Shown here in pieces: positions 25,883 through 33,405 of a stretch of DNA of 33,464 nucleotides. The notes under the pieces are model-generated. The model ran no database searches. It saw only the letters and a program-made list of their open reading frames with translations, and was not told where the DNA came from. Every line of letters begins with the position of its first letter. The first letter of the stretch is position 1. Made by a program: the position numbers and the translations under genes. This DNA is from Thermodesulfobacteriota bacterium (GTDB taxonomy: Bacteria; Desulfobacterota_D; UBA1144; Nemesobacterales; UBA2774): NCBI GenBank assembly GCA_021604765.1, contig BQJP01000028.1:1-33464 (forward strand), given 5' to 3'.

Positions 25883-26473
25883 TTATTCTATAGGTATTAG
25901 ATGCCCTGTACCTCTTTTAGTTTCGATATCTATGTCGACGATACAACGAACATCCACATAATTAAGAGTTAGGTTTCCTTCTAAGTGCACCGAACCAGAA
26001 TTTTTCTCAAAATCTACATCCTCTAGATTGCATAAGTTGTTTTCGAGTTTTATTCCCAGTACCGTTCCTCCTCTGGTTGATGGAAATTTAATGTGGATAT
26101 AGCCTTTTTTTATCCTGTCGTGTATCTCGTTTGCATCTATTTTTTCAATTCTATCAATTTCTACAGGATGCAAGCCCGATGATAGTCGGTTGACCAAGCT
26201 TCCTCCTGTAGATATGTCTGGTGGATCAGAGTCCTGATTCTCCTTCTGCTTTCTACTCTTTTCGAGTTTCTCCATATGTACTCTGAGGCTTAATGGTCTC
26301 ATGTCAGTCCATACTTCATTTATGTATTCAAGGCACTCTGACTTTGTCCCTGATTTCCCTACGTTCTTCCATCCTAAAGGGTTATCTTGTTCCACAGGCC
26401 ATATCGAATATTGTTCTTCGTGGTTAATTACTACTTTATAGATTTTAGTGTCAATTTTCATTTCCATGCCCAT
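25883..26473 (-). CDS. MbtH domain fused to an unrecognised beta-rich domain
   Basis: Residues about 10-68 form an MbtH-like domain, the small partner that binds and stabilises NRPS adenylation domains. The family pattern is clear: [15 protein letters not shown], then [20 protein letters not shown] and [12 protein letters not shown]. MbtH proteins normally end near residue 70. Here a charged linker (about 70-95, [15 protein letters not shown]) leads to a further domain of about 95 residues (100-196) with alternating strands ([55 protein letters not shown]). I do not recognise that part. The frame has three closely spaced ATGs (26473, 26467, 26461), none with a strong ribosome binding site; I give the first. 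It is the first gene of the NRPS operon, so its partner is most likely the split adenylation domain. Confidence 0.88.
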   Translation of the reverse strand: MGMEMKIDTKIYKVVINHEEQYSIWPVEQDNPLGWKNVGKSGTKSECLEYINEVWTDMRPLSLRVHMEKLEKSRKQKENQDSDPPDISTGGSLVNRLSSGLHPVEIDRIEKIDANEIHDRIKKGYIHIKFPSTRGGTVLGIKLENNLCNLEDVDFEKNSGSVHLEGNLTLNYVDVRCIVDIDIETKRGTGHLIPIE

Positions 26474-26541
26474 ATCTTAGAGCCAATCAGTTCATTAGCA
26501 AGATGCGTAATTATCTTGATTAAGTTGTCCTTTTTTGTTCG

Positions 26542-26570
26542 ATTATAATATAATATATTAATGCTCAAAA
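26542..26570 (-). promoter_or_regulatory. Candidate promoter of the NRPS operon
   Basis: On the minus strand a perfect -10 TATAAT (plus 26542-26547) has a weak -35 TTTTGA (plus 26565-26570) at 17 bases. It lies about 70 bases before the MbtH-fusion start in an AT-rich stretch, where chance matches are common. Confidence 0.33.
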
Positions 26571-26656
26571 GAAATGTAAATAGATATAATGAAATATTAA
26601 GAATAATTAACAAGGACTACACATTTCAAGTGGGTGAGTCGAGTATTGGCAACACG

Positions 26657-27415
26657 CTAGAAAGTTTTCCAGAAATCAAGACCAATTGCATCTAGAACTT
26701 TTTGACCATAAATATTTAAATAAAAGAGGTTGTTGGTAAGCATTAATATACCAACTGCAATTAATGTTCCACCAACTATAATCTTATATAAATTGTAATG
26801 TCTTTTTATCCATCCAAATGCAGTCAATGCTTTTGATAGAGCAAGTCCAGTCAAGATGAAAGGTAAACCCAATCCTATTGAATATACTAATAATAGCGCC
26901 GCCCCTTTTCCAGCTCCTTCAGATGTACTTGCATATAGAAGGATTGATGCCAGTATCGGTCCAACACAGGGCGTCCATCCAAAGCCAAATGCTATTCCTA
27001 AGAGGAATGTTCCGATAAGCCCCAGATTACCTGCTGGTATGTTGAGTCTTCTTTCCCTGTATAGTTGTGGAATTTTTAATATGTCCATAGTAAATAGGCC
27101 GAAAAGAATAATAATAACTCCTGATATACGAAGCAGAAGCAGTTTATTTTCCAGAATGAAGGTTCCTACAAACGAAGCCCCCGCTCCCAGAGAGACGAAT
27201 ACGAATGAAAAACCAAGTACAAAAAGCAGGCTAGGCAAAAAGATTTTTGTTGCTCTACCTTCCATCTTGCCATCGGTTAACTCCTCGAATGACATTTTTG
27301 ATACCATAGATACGTAACCTGGTATTAACGGAAGTACGCATGGAGAAAGAAAGGATATAACGCCAGCTAAAAATGCGAATAGCCAGCTAACTTGAACTAC
27401 TTCAGTAGGGTTCAT
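26657..27415 (-). CDS. ccdA: CcdA-type membrane thiol-redox transporter
   Basis: CcdA passes electrons from cytosolic thioredoxin across the inner membrane to periplasmic thiol proteins. The 252 residues contain six or so transmembrane helices with the two redox cysteines in the characteristic positions: FLSPCVLPLIPGYVS (Cys 26) and GWTPCVGPILAS (Cys about 150). The start overlaps the tlpA stop by four bases (ATGA), so the two are translated together and the TlpA protein is its probable partner. It is the last gene of the run that starts with arsM. It could also feed the CcmG/CcmH pathway encoded elsewhere in the window. Confidence 0.93.
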   Translation of the reverse strand: MNPTEVVQVSWLFAFLAGVISFLSPCVLPLIPGYVSMVSKMSFEELTDGKMEGRATKIFLPSLLFVLGFSFVFVSLGAGASFVGTFILENKLLLLRISGVIIILFGLFTMDILKIPQLYRERRLNIPAGNLGLIGTFLLGIAFGFGWTPCVGPILASILLYASTSEGAGKGAALLLVYSIGLGLPFILTGLALSKALTAFGWIKRHYNLYKIIVGGTLIAVGILMLTNNLFYLNIYGQKVLDAIGLDFWKTF

Positions 27416-27936
27416 TCGATAATATCCTCTAGGTAGCTTTTAAATACTTTTTCGGCATCTCTTCCTAAGAAGGACCCATAATGTTTTACAGCTATATTTC
27501 CATTCTTATCTATAAAGAATGTAGCAGGAAGTGCAACAACTCCATAAGCATTTGAAGTTTTTCCAGATGGGTCGTAGAGATTGATGTATGAAACCCCAAG
27601 TTTATCGATAAATTCTATTGCATTGTCTTTATCATCCATAACATCGATGCCAATAAAAATTACCCCTTTATCTTTATACTCTCTCCAGGTCTTTTCAAAA
27701 AACGGCATTTCCTGTTTGCATGGACCACACCAGGTTGCCCAGAAATTTACAACAACAGGCCTCCCCCTGAAGTCTTCGAGTCTTATCTCTTCATTTCCTT
27801 TTAGCGACTCGAGTGAGAAGTTCTTAGCCAATGAGTTTTCAATATTACCATCGACAGCTTCCGTTTTCTGATCACAAGATGTGATTAGTAGTAAAATTGC
27901 TAAGAAGGTTATTGATAATAAAGTTCTATTTTTCAT
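27412..27936 (-). CDS. TlpA/ResA-like thioredoxin lipoprotein
   Basis: This is a periplasmic thioredoxin-fold protein, likely a lipoprotein: the signal peptide ends in the lipobox LITSC with Cys 21. The thioredoxin domain (about 40-174) has the active site FWATWCGPCKQE (Cys 70 and Cys 73) and the cis-proline stretch GVVALPATFFID. A GGAG ribosome binding site precedes the ATG. It is coupled to ccdA by a four-base overlap, so CcdA should keep its cysteines reduced. Its client is unknown. The position behind the arsenosugar genes suggests a supporting role there or in cytochrome assembly. Confidence 0.9.
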   Translation of the reverse strand: MKNRTLLSITFLAILLLITSCDQKTEAVDGNIENSLAKNFSLESLKGNEEIRLEDFRGRPVVVNFWATWCGPCKQEMPFFEKTWREYKDKGVIFIGIDVMDDKDNAIEFIDKLGVSYINLYDPSGKTSNAYGVVALPATFFIDKNGNIAVKHYGSFLGRDAEKVFKSYLEDIIE

Positions 27937-27988
27937 TTTATCTCCGCTAATATATTAACTGTGATTGTTCTTAATAATAAACACCAAT

Positions 27989-28639
27989 TTATGAATTAGA
28001 CTCAGCTGTCTTGTAAAAACTCTCAAATCGGGTGTTTAAATCATCTAGGGTGTCGATATCTTGTAAGGTATTTAATAACTCATAACTAAGCTTATTTTCT
28101 TTTATTTTCTCAATAGTCTGATTAAGCACACTCTCAGTGCTCCATTTTATTCCCTTGAAAATTTCAGGTGTGTGGTTGTTTAAACCCAAGAGGTAATAAC
28201 CACCATCGACAGCCGGGCCCAAGACTACGTCGACATCTGTAAGTGATTTAATTGCTTGAGTTATAGTCTCAGATGTGACATCGGTACAGTCAGTACCGAT
28301 AATTACAGCCCTCTTAGATTTAGAAGAAAAAACTTCTTTAAATGCATTACTAATTTTATCACCCAAAGTATTGCCTACCTGAGGCAAATATTGCACTTCT
28401 TTTTTCCCGATCCAATTTCTAATTTCATTTTCTTTCTCTTTCTCCGGGGGGTCATAAAATATGATTGTATTGTAACTGCTGGTGTCTAGTACATTGTTGA
28501 TAATTTCTAATGACATCTCTGAATATATTTCTGCAGCTCTTTGATCTCCCAAATCCTTTGCGAGTCTAGTCTTTACTTTTCCGGCTTCCGGGTACTTGAG
28601 AAATACGATAAGAGTGTTTTTTGTTTTATTGTTAGCCAT
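27989..28639 (-). CDS. Arsenosugar-locus glycosyltransferase, DUF2064/TIGR04282 family
   Basis: This 216-residue protein belongs to the nucleotidyl/glycosyltransferase-fold group with DUF2064, the form found beside arsenosugar genes. Motifs are LIVFLKYPEAGKVKTRLAKDLG at the N-terminus, AVIIGTDCTDVTSETI (metal-binding DxD-like region) and VVLGPAVDGGYYLLGL. It is proposed in the family to act on the arsenic-nucleoside intermediate made by ArsS, but its chemistry is not settled. It follows arsS by 38 bases on the same strand. No ribosome binding site stands out. Confidence 0.85.
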   Translation of the reverse strand: MANNKTKNTLIVFLKYPEAGKVKTRLAKDLGDQRAAEIYSEMSLEIINNVLDTSSYNTIIFYDPPEKEKENEIRNWIGKKEVQYLPQVGNTLGDKISNAFKEVFSSKSKRAVIIGTDCTDVTSETITQAIKSLTDVDVVLGPAVDGGYYLLGLNNHTPEIFKGIKWSTESVLNQTIEKIKENKLSYELLNTLQDIDTLDDLNTRFESFYKTAESNS

Positions 28640-28677
28640 TGGTGTTATATATGCAAATTTAATTAGAGTTTAAGATT

Positions 28678-29715
28678 TCAAGTAGTTGCACCACCGCAGC
28701 TACTTCCTGAACCCGCGGTGCATCCGAAACAATGGGATCCAAACATTATTCTTCGGTTAACCAGTTTCTCGTAGTCAAAATTAAAAATAGTCATAGGCTC
28801 ATGATCTATAATTACATCCATCTCCAGCATTTGGTTGAAATCGCAGTCGTATATTCTTCCGTCATGACTCACGCTTATTAAGGAGCGGCACATAACCCCT
28901 TGAGCTGCAGAGGGATTAAAGGCCTTTACTAGTTTCTCCATATATTCATCATAAGCGCCTAATCTTTTTAGCTGTTGTTTGAATCTATTGATGGGCATGT
29001 TTGTGATTACAAAAAGATTGTTAAATTCTATTCCGTATTTTTTATGAAGCTCGCGTTTGAAATCTGTTTCCAGGTTTTCTTGGGATGCAGGAAGGAATGC
29101 TCCGACAGGATTATAGACAAAATTTAATTCCAAGCTTGTACCTTGTTTCCCAAATCCTTGTTCATTGAGAAGCAAGATTGATTCAATACTCTTTTCAAAA
29201 ACTCCTTTACCTCTCTGCTTGTCAGTGAAATATTCCTGATAGTATGGCAGGGAAGAAATTACTTCTACTCGGTTTTCTGCATAAAACTCTGGCAGATATT
29301 CTTTGGTCTCTCCAGTTACTGGGTTACCATCAATAGTGACTGTGAGGTTGTGTCTTACCATCACATGCTTGTCGAGTTTTGTCGCTTCCTTTACCAAATA
29401 ATCAAAATGAGGGTTTAGCTCAGGAGCCCCCCCTGTAAGGTCAAGGTTTTTAATGGATTTATTTGAAGACAGTATTTCAAGACATCTGTCGACCGATTCT
29501 AAATCCATCTGCTCTTTTCTTTTGGGTGAAGCATCTACATGGCAATGAAGGCAGGTCTGGTTACAAAGTTTGGTGATATTGATCTGGAGAGTTTCTATAT
29601 TTTGTGGTGGAAGATCAATATTCTTTTCTGATAGGGCTTTGTTGAAGTTATATTTAGCTTCATCCACTCTATCTTGGGGGATCTCCCTTGGCCTTAGAAC
29701 TGTAACTTGTGACAT
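28678..29715 (-). CDS. arsS: Arsenosugar biosynthesis radical SAM protein ArsS
   Basis: ArsS is a radical SAM enzyme that joins a 5'-deoxyadenosyl group to dimethylarsenite, giving the precursor of arsenosugars. The 345 residues have the iron-sulfur motif CNQTCLHC (Cys 51, 55, 58), the GGAPELNP SAM-binding segment, and a Cys-rich C-terminus (HCFGCTAGSGSSCGG) with an auxiliary cluster or thiol site. In some relatives this tail carries selenocysteine; here all positions read as Cys and the frame closes with an ordinary stop. A GGAG ribosome binding site precedes the ATG. It stands between the AhpD-like gene and the TIGR04282 gene. Confidence 0.93.
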   Translation of the reverse strand: MSQVTVLRPREIPQDRVDEAKYNFNKALSEKNIDLPPQNIETLQINITKLCNQTCLHCHVDASPKRKEQMDLESVDRCLEILSSNKSIKNLDLTGGAPELNPHFDYLVKEATKLDKHVMVRHNLTVTIDGNPVTGETKEYLPEFYAENRVEVISSLPYYQEYFTDKQRGKGVFEKSIESILLLNEQGFGKQGTSLELNFVYNPVGAFLPASQENLETDFKRELHKKYGIEFNNLFVITNMPINRFKQQLKRLGAYDEYMEKLVKAFNPSAAQGVMCRSLISVSHDGRIYDCDFNQMLEMDVIIDHEPMTIFNFDYEKLVNRRIMFGSHCFGCTAGSGSSCGGATT

Positions 29716-29774
29716 TAAAACTCCATTTGCTTTATTAAGACCACATAAAAGGTCTCAAAACTATATACGAAGAA

Positions 29775-30110
29775 TTAGAGAGCTCCGTTTCTTTCTAGAG
29801 AATTATGCATCTGAATTCCATGTATCAGAGTGATCCCGGCTTCAAGTGATGCTGCAACATGAATAGCCTCTGTCATTTGCTCAGGATCAGCTCCTGATTC
29901 AAGACACTGTGTCGTATAAGAATCTATACAGTACGGGCACTGCTTTACGTGTGATACAGCCAGCGCTATTAGCGCTTTTTCTCTTTTGGTAAGGGCTCCG
30001 TCCTCACCCACTGCGGCATTGTAATAATCAAAAAACTTCTTCATTAAATCTTCACTGAATTTACCAACTTCATTAAAGCGCTTTAAATCTTTTGAATCGT
30101 AGTACTCCAT
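29775..30110 (-). CDS. AhpD/carboxymuconolactone decarboxylase-like protein of the arsenosugar locus
   Basis: This 111-residue protein has the AhpD-type fold signature: TKREKALIALAVSHVKQCPYCIDSYT, with the CPYC redox pair. AhpD proper has a His a few residues after the second Cys, where this protein has Tyr. It is the small peroxidase/decarboxylase-like partner seen next to arsS in arsenosugar gene sets. A thiol-redox role in arsenic reduction is plausible but not shown. A GGAGG ribosome binding site precedes the ATG. The gene lies 33 bases after arsM and 59 before arsS. Confidence 0.88.
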   Translation of the reverse strand: MEYYDSKDLKRFNEVGKFSEDLMKKFFDYYNAAVGEDGALTKREKALIALAVSHVKQCPYCIDSYTTQCLESGADPEQMTEAIHVAASLEAGITLIHGIQMHNSLERNGAL

Positions 30111-30143
30111 GTGCGGCCTCCGTTGCTGCTTTTTGTAAATATA

Positions 30144-31118
30144 TTAACAGCAACTGCTACCATTGCCATTGGTAGCGCTAGGTGAGCAGCAAGAGACTTC
30201 ATTTGTAGTTTGATCTGGTTCTAATATGGTAAACATTCCTTTGTACGGAACTTCTGATAACTTCTGAGCTGTATCTGTGCAAACCTCAATAGCTTGGTTT
30301 CTTGGGAATACATGACCCTCTTCATCAATTATTACTTTAAAAGGTCCGTGGTAGAGAGCATGTTGACCGATGAAAACACATCCCGCTGTTTTTTCAAATT
30401 TGTATGCTCTAACTGTTATTGAGCAAAAATCTATGTTCTCTATTGATTTCCAATATGTTTTGCTGAGCACTTCAATCCCGTAAAAACCGACTTGCTCTAA
30501 GTAGCTTAAGAATTGCTCCTCAGTTAAAGCGCCAGCAATGCACTCGCCTAAAAGTTGCTCATTATCTCTTATGCTTTGAGGGATTTTCTGGGAAGAAATG
30601 ATGTCTGAGATGACAATTCTTCCGTGGTCTTTTAAGACCCTTATCATTTCTCTAAAAACTTTTCTTTTATCTGGGGAGAGGTTAATCACACAGTTAGATG
30701 TTATTAGGTCAACTGATTTATTATCAATGGGTATTTCTTCTAAGAACCCTTTTCTGAATTCAACATTTTCATATCCAAGATTTGAAGAAACCTCGCTTTT
30801 ACTTTCGTTCGCAACTTTTAGCATATCATCAGTCATATCCACGCCAATTACTTTACCGCTTGATCCGGTCTTTTTCGCAGCTATAAAGCAGTCAATGCCA
30901 GCCCCTGAACCCAAATCTACTACTGCTTCTCCCTCCTTTATACCCGCAAGGCTCATAGGGCTTCCGCATCCATAAAATCTGTCTATTACCTTTTGCGGTA
31001 TGTGTCCTATATCTTCAGTTGGATAACTTGTAGGGCAACAGAGGTCTTCTCGTGGTTGTTGAGCAGCTTTTCCGTAGTAACCCTCTACAAATTCTCTTTT
31101 GTCTTCTGTTTTCTGCAT
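30144..31118 (-). CDS. arsM: Arsenite S-adenosylmethyltransferase ArsM
   Basis: ArsM methylates arsenite stepwise with SAM, giving methyl- and dimethylarsenite for detoxification or arsenosugar synthesis. The 324 residues show the SAM motif VVDLGSGAGIDCFIAA (67-82) and VIGVDMTDDML. Cysteines in the arsenite-binding positions are Cys 51 (FYGCGSP), Cys 143 (TSNCVINLSP) and Cys 193 (GECIAGAL). An N-terminal DLCCPTSY and a C-terminal tail with two CC pairs (EVSCCSPSA and SSCC) add thiols. An AGGAGG ribosome binding site precedes the ATG. It is the first gene of the arsenosugar operon. Confidence 0.94.
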   Translation of the reverse strand: MQKTEDKREFVEGYYGKAAQQPREDLCCPTSYPTEDIGHIPQKVIDRFYGCGSPMSLAGIKEGEAVVDLGSGAGIDCFIAAKKTGSSGKVIGVDMTDDMLKVANESKSEVSSNLGYENVEFRKGFLEEIPIDNKSVDLITSNCVINLSPDKRKVFREMIRVLKDHGRIVISDIISSQKIPQSIRDNEQLLGECIAGALTEEQFLSYLEQVGFYGIEVLSKTYWKSIENIDFCSITVRAYKFEKTAGCVFIGQHALYHGPFKVIIDEEGHVFPRNQAIEVCTDTAQKLSEVPYKGMFTILEPDQTTNEVSCCSPSATNGNGSSCC

Positions 31119-31217
31119 TTATCAAAAGCCTCCTGAATATTTTCTTTTACTAGGGAAAATACTTGTTATATTTGAACTTTATCTTTACGACATTCATACA
31201 TATTTAAGAATAAAGAA

Positions 31218-31245
31218 ATTATAGTTTGTTTCTTATGTTACCAAA
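31218..31245 (-). promoter_or_regulatory. Candidate promoter of the arsenosugar operon
   Basis: On the minus strand a perfect -10 TATAAT (plus 31218-31223) has a weak -35 TTTGGT (plus 31240-31245) at 16 bases. The transcript leader would be about 90 bases and include one copy of the ATTCATACATAT repeat. The local AT-richness keeps confidence low. Confidence 0.35.
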
Positions 31246-31277
31246 TAGATTTATTTAGCACACTCGTTCTGGTTCAT

Positions 31278-31293
31278 TAAAATGCCCATTTTA
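31278..31293. repeat. Inverted repeat TAAAATG-CC-CATTTTA
   Basis: Seven perfect paired bases flank a two-base centre in the arsM/HAD divergent region. The size and placement upstream of the candidate arsM promoter suit a regulator site. No regulator gene is seen nearby. Confidence 0.4.
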
Positions 31294-31488
31294 GAATTAG
31301 ATGTATCAGTGTATTAAAAGATGCACAAAAATTCATACATATCAAATATAGTTTTTCTTATATTCAGGTAATTTCTATTGTGTCAAGAACTAAAATGAGT
31401 ATGAGCTTTTCAGAGTTCATGTTTTCATTTAATTGTCATGATGTAAATTACTAAGAGTTGGTTGCCATATTTACGGGATAAAAATATA

Positions 31489-32166
31489 ATGTTAAAAGCA
31501 ATTATTTTTGATTTTGACGGCGTTATTGCCGATACAGAGCCTTTGCATCTAAAGGCTTTTCAGTTGACTTTGTTGGAAGAAGGGCTGGAATTGACAGAAG
31601 AAGAATACGCCGCCAAATATCTAGCCTATGATGACAAGACCTTTTTTAAAGAGTTGTTTAAGGACAGAAATTTCGATCATAACGAATCTACAATCTTTGA
31701 ATTTATTAACCGGAAGTCCAGGCATTTTAATAACGTTTTAAAGGGTAATATCTTAATTCTAGAAGGGGTTCCGGATTTTATTTCTCAGGTAAGCAATTCG
31801 TATCCTTTAGCTATAGGTTCGGGTGCACTTAGATCTGAAATAGTAGAAATTCTAGAATATGTTGGTTTAAGACAGCATTTTGATATTATTGTTAGTGCAG
31901 ATGATGTTGAAAGTTGCAAACCTGATCCTGAGGTGTATTCAAAAGTTCTAGGGTATTTAAATGATTTAAGATCTGTCCAGATATCAGCTCATGAATGTTT
32001 GGTGATAGAAGATTCTGTTTCGGGTATAGAAGCTGCGCACTCAGCAGGTATGAAATGTCTTGCAATTACAAATTCTTATTCTACAGAAGATTTATCAAAA
32101 GCTGAATTAATAGTAGGTTCTTTAAAATCTGTAACAATAGCACAGATAGAAGATATGTTTTTATGA
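31489..32166 (+). CDS. HAD-superfamily phosphatase, beta-phosphoglucomutase-like
   Basis: A 225-residue cytosolic HAD hydrolase. Motif I is AIIFDFDGVIADTEPLHLKAF, motif II lies in LAIGSGALRSEI, the motif III lysine is in SCKPDPEVY, and motif IV is CLVIEDSVSGIEAAHSAG. This is the beta-phosphoglucomutase/sugar-phosphatase branch. I place the start at ATG 31489 because motif I begins three residues later; an upstream TTG at 31462 would add nine residues. The preceding ribosome binding site is weak. It is 46 bases ahead of manC and may be cotranscribed with it, so a sugar-phosphate role is reasonable. Confidence 0.87.
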   Translation: MLKAIIFDFDGVIADTEPLHLKAFQLTLLEEGLELTEEEYAAKYLAYDDKTFFKELFKDRNFDHNESTIFEFINRKSRHFNNVLKGNILILEGVPDFISQVSNSYPLAIGSGALRSEIVEILEYVGLRQHFDIIVSADDVESCKPDPEVYSKVLGYLNDLRSVQISAHECLVIEDSVSGIEAAHSAGMKCLAITNSYSTEDLSKAELIVGSLKSVTIAQIEDMFL

Positions 32167-32212
32167 AGTATCGCTGTTTGTGAAATCCAAGGAGTGCAAT
32201 TATTATCTAACC

Positions 32213-33295
32213 ATGGAACTTAACGCACTAATAATGGCTGGGGGTGAGGGAAAGAGGTTTTGGCCTCTAAGTAAAAAATCAACTCCCAAGCAATTTCTTT
32301 CGCTTATTGGAGAAAAATCCCTTATTAGACATACCGTAGATAGAATTCTACCTATCATTCCAATCGATAGGATTTATGTGGTAACGGGAGAAATGTATGC
32401 CGAGCAAACTTTAGAGCACATACCTGAGCTTCCTAGGGAAAATTTAATTCTTGAGCCATATGGCAGAAACACCGCTCCATGTATAGCATACGGAACTTTA
32501 AAAATAGATAAGATTAATAAAGACTCTGTGACAATAGTTTTGCCTGCAGATAATGTTATCGGAGATGATGAAGAATTTAGAAACGCACTCAGCTTTGCAT
32601 CGACTCTGGCTAATACAAAACTTAATAACAACGAATATCCTCTAATAACGCTTGGAGTCATACCAACATACCCTGAGACTGGTTATGGATATATTAGAGA
32701 AACAGATCATAGTATTGCCTCTAGTGCTAACTACAACGCGTTTAAAGTCCATGAATTTACTGAAAAACCTGACTTAGAGACTGCTATTAGTTTCCTTAAT
32801 CAGGGTGGGTATTACTGGAATAGTGGGATTTTTATATGGAAAACTTCATCCATACTGTCAGCATTCGCTAAAATCATTCCTGAGTGGTATGACTTCTTTG
32901 ATGAAATATCTAATAATTTAGGTCAGGTATCAGAAAAAAGGGCTGTGACTGCATTCTTTGATAACATCTCTGGAGGTTCAATAGATAAAATAATCTTGGA
33001 ACATTCAGATAATACTGCAGTAATTCCAATAAACTTCCCATGGAGCGATGTTGGAAGCTGGTACGCCCTTGATGAATATTTGAGGGATAATGGTAGAGAT
33101 AATATTACTAAAGGGAAGGTGGTCTCAGTAGATTCATCTGGGTGTTTAGTTTTTGGCAAGGAGAAGTTAATAGCGTTGGTTGGTGTCGAAGATTTAGTTG
33201 TAGTTGAGTCTGAGGATTCTATCTTAGTCTTAAATAAAAATAAGTCCCAGGATGTAAAAAAAGTATTAGAAGAAATTGATAAGATCACAAAATAA
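32213..33295 (+). CDS. manC: Mannose-1-phosphate guanylyltransferase
   Basis: This enzyme makes GDP-mannose from GTP and mannose-1-phosphate for surface polysaccharides. The 360 residues have the nucleotidyltransferase signature LIMAGGEGKRFWPLSKKSTPKQF, then LEPYGRNTAPCIAYG, VLPADNVI, PTYPETGYGYI, FTEKPD, YYWNSGIFIWK and PWSDVGSWYAL. It is the short form without the C-terminal isomerase domain. I chose ATG 32213; a GTG at 32180 would add 11 residues ahead of the conserved start. The AAGGAG at 32188 is too far from the ATG (19 bases) to be a normal ribosome binding site, so GTG 32180 cannot be excluded. Confidence 0.93.
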   Translation: MELNALIMAGGEGKRFWPLSKKSTPKQFLSLIGEKSLIRHTVDRILPIIPIDRIYVVTGEMYAEQTLEHIPELPRENLILEPYGRNTAPCIAYGTLKIDKINKDSVTIVLPADNVIGDDEEFRNALSFASTLANTKLNNNEYPLITLGVIPTYPETGYGYIRETDHSIASSANYNAFKVHEFTEKPDLETAISFLNQGGYYWNSGIFIWKTSSILSAFAKIIPEWYDFFDEISNNLGQVSEKRAVTAFFDNISGGSIDKIILEHSDNTAVIPINFPWSDVGSWYALDEYLRDNGRDNITKGKVVSVDSSGCLVFGKEKLIALVGVEDLVVVESEDSILVLNKNKSQDVKKVLEEIDKITK

Positions 33296-33328
33296 TTCAT
33301 TGTGAACCTCCCATCATCATTGAAAAAT

Positions 33329-33340
33329 ATAGATATCTAT
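33329..33340. repeat. Perfect 12-base palindrome between manC and gmk
   Basis: ATAGATATCTAT is an uninterrupted palindrome in the 110-base gap. It could be a protein-binding site, though AT-rich palindromes of this length arise by chance. No terminator was found in the gap. Confidence 0.3.
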
Positions 33341-33405
33341 CCTAGAATTAATAATAAGTTACAATATTCTGTAAATTAAAATGATAAGGATTAAGAGAAT
33401 TTAAC

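Larger units (their letters stand above)
31119..31488. other. Divergent intergenic region between arsM and a HAD gene
   Basis: No gene is seen in 370 bases. It should hold promoters for both directions. It contains a perfect 7+2+7 inverted repeat (31278-31293), a 12-base direct repeat ATTCATACATAT (31192-31203 and 31331-31342) and a candidate minus-strand promoter. No ArsR-like gene or typical ArsR dyad was recognised. Confidence 0.6.

Noticed and set aside
17276-26473. The NRPS operon as a recent mobile island
   Set aside because: No integrase, transposase, flanking tRNA or direct repeat is seen, and base composition by eye is like the neighbours.
31167-31350. Distant inverted pair TATATTTGA/TCAAATATA in the arsM upstream region
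   Set aside because: The arms are nine AT-rich bases over 160 bases apart, which is expected by chance in this composition.
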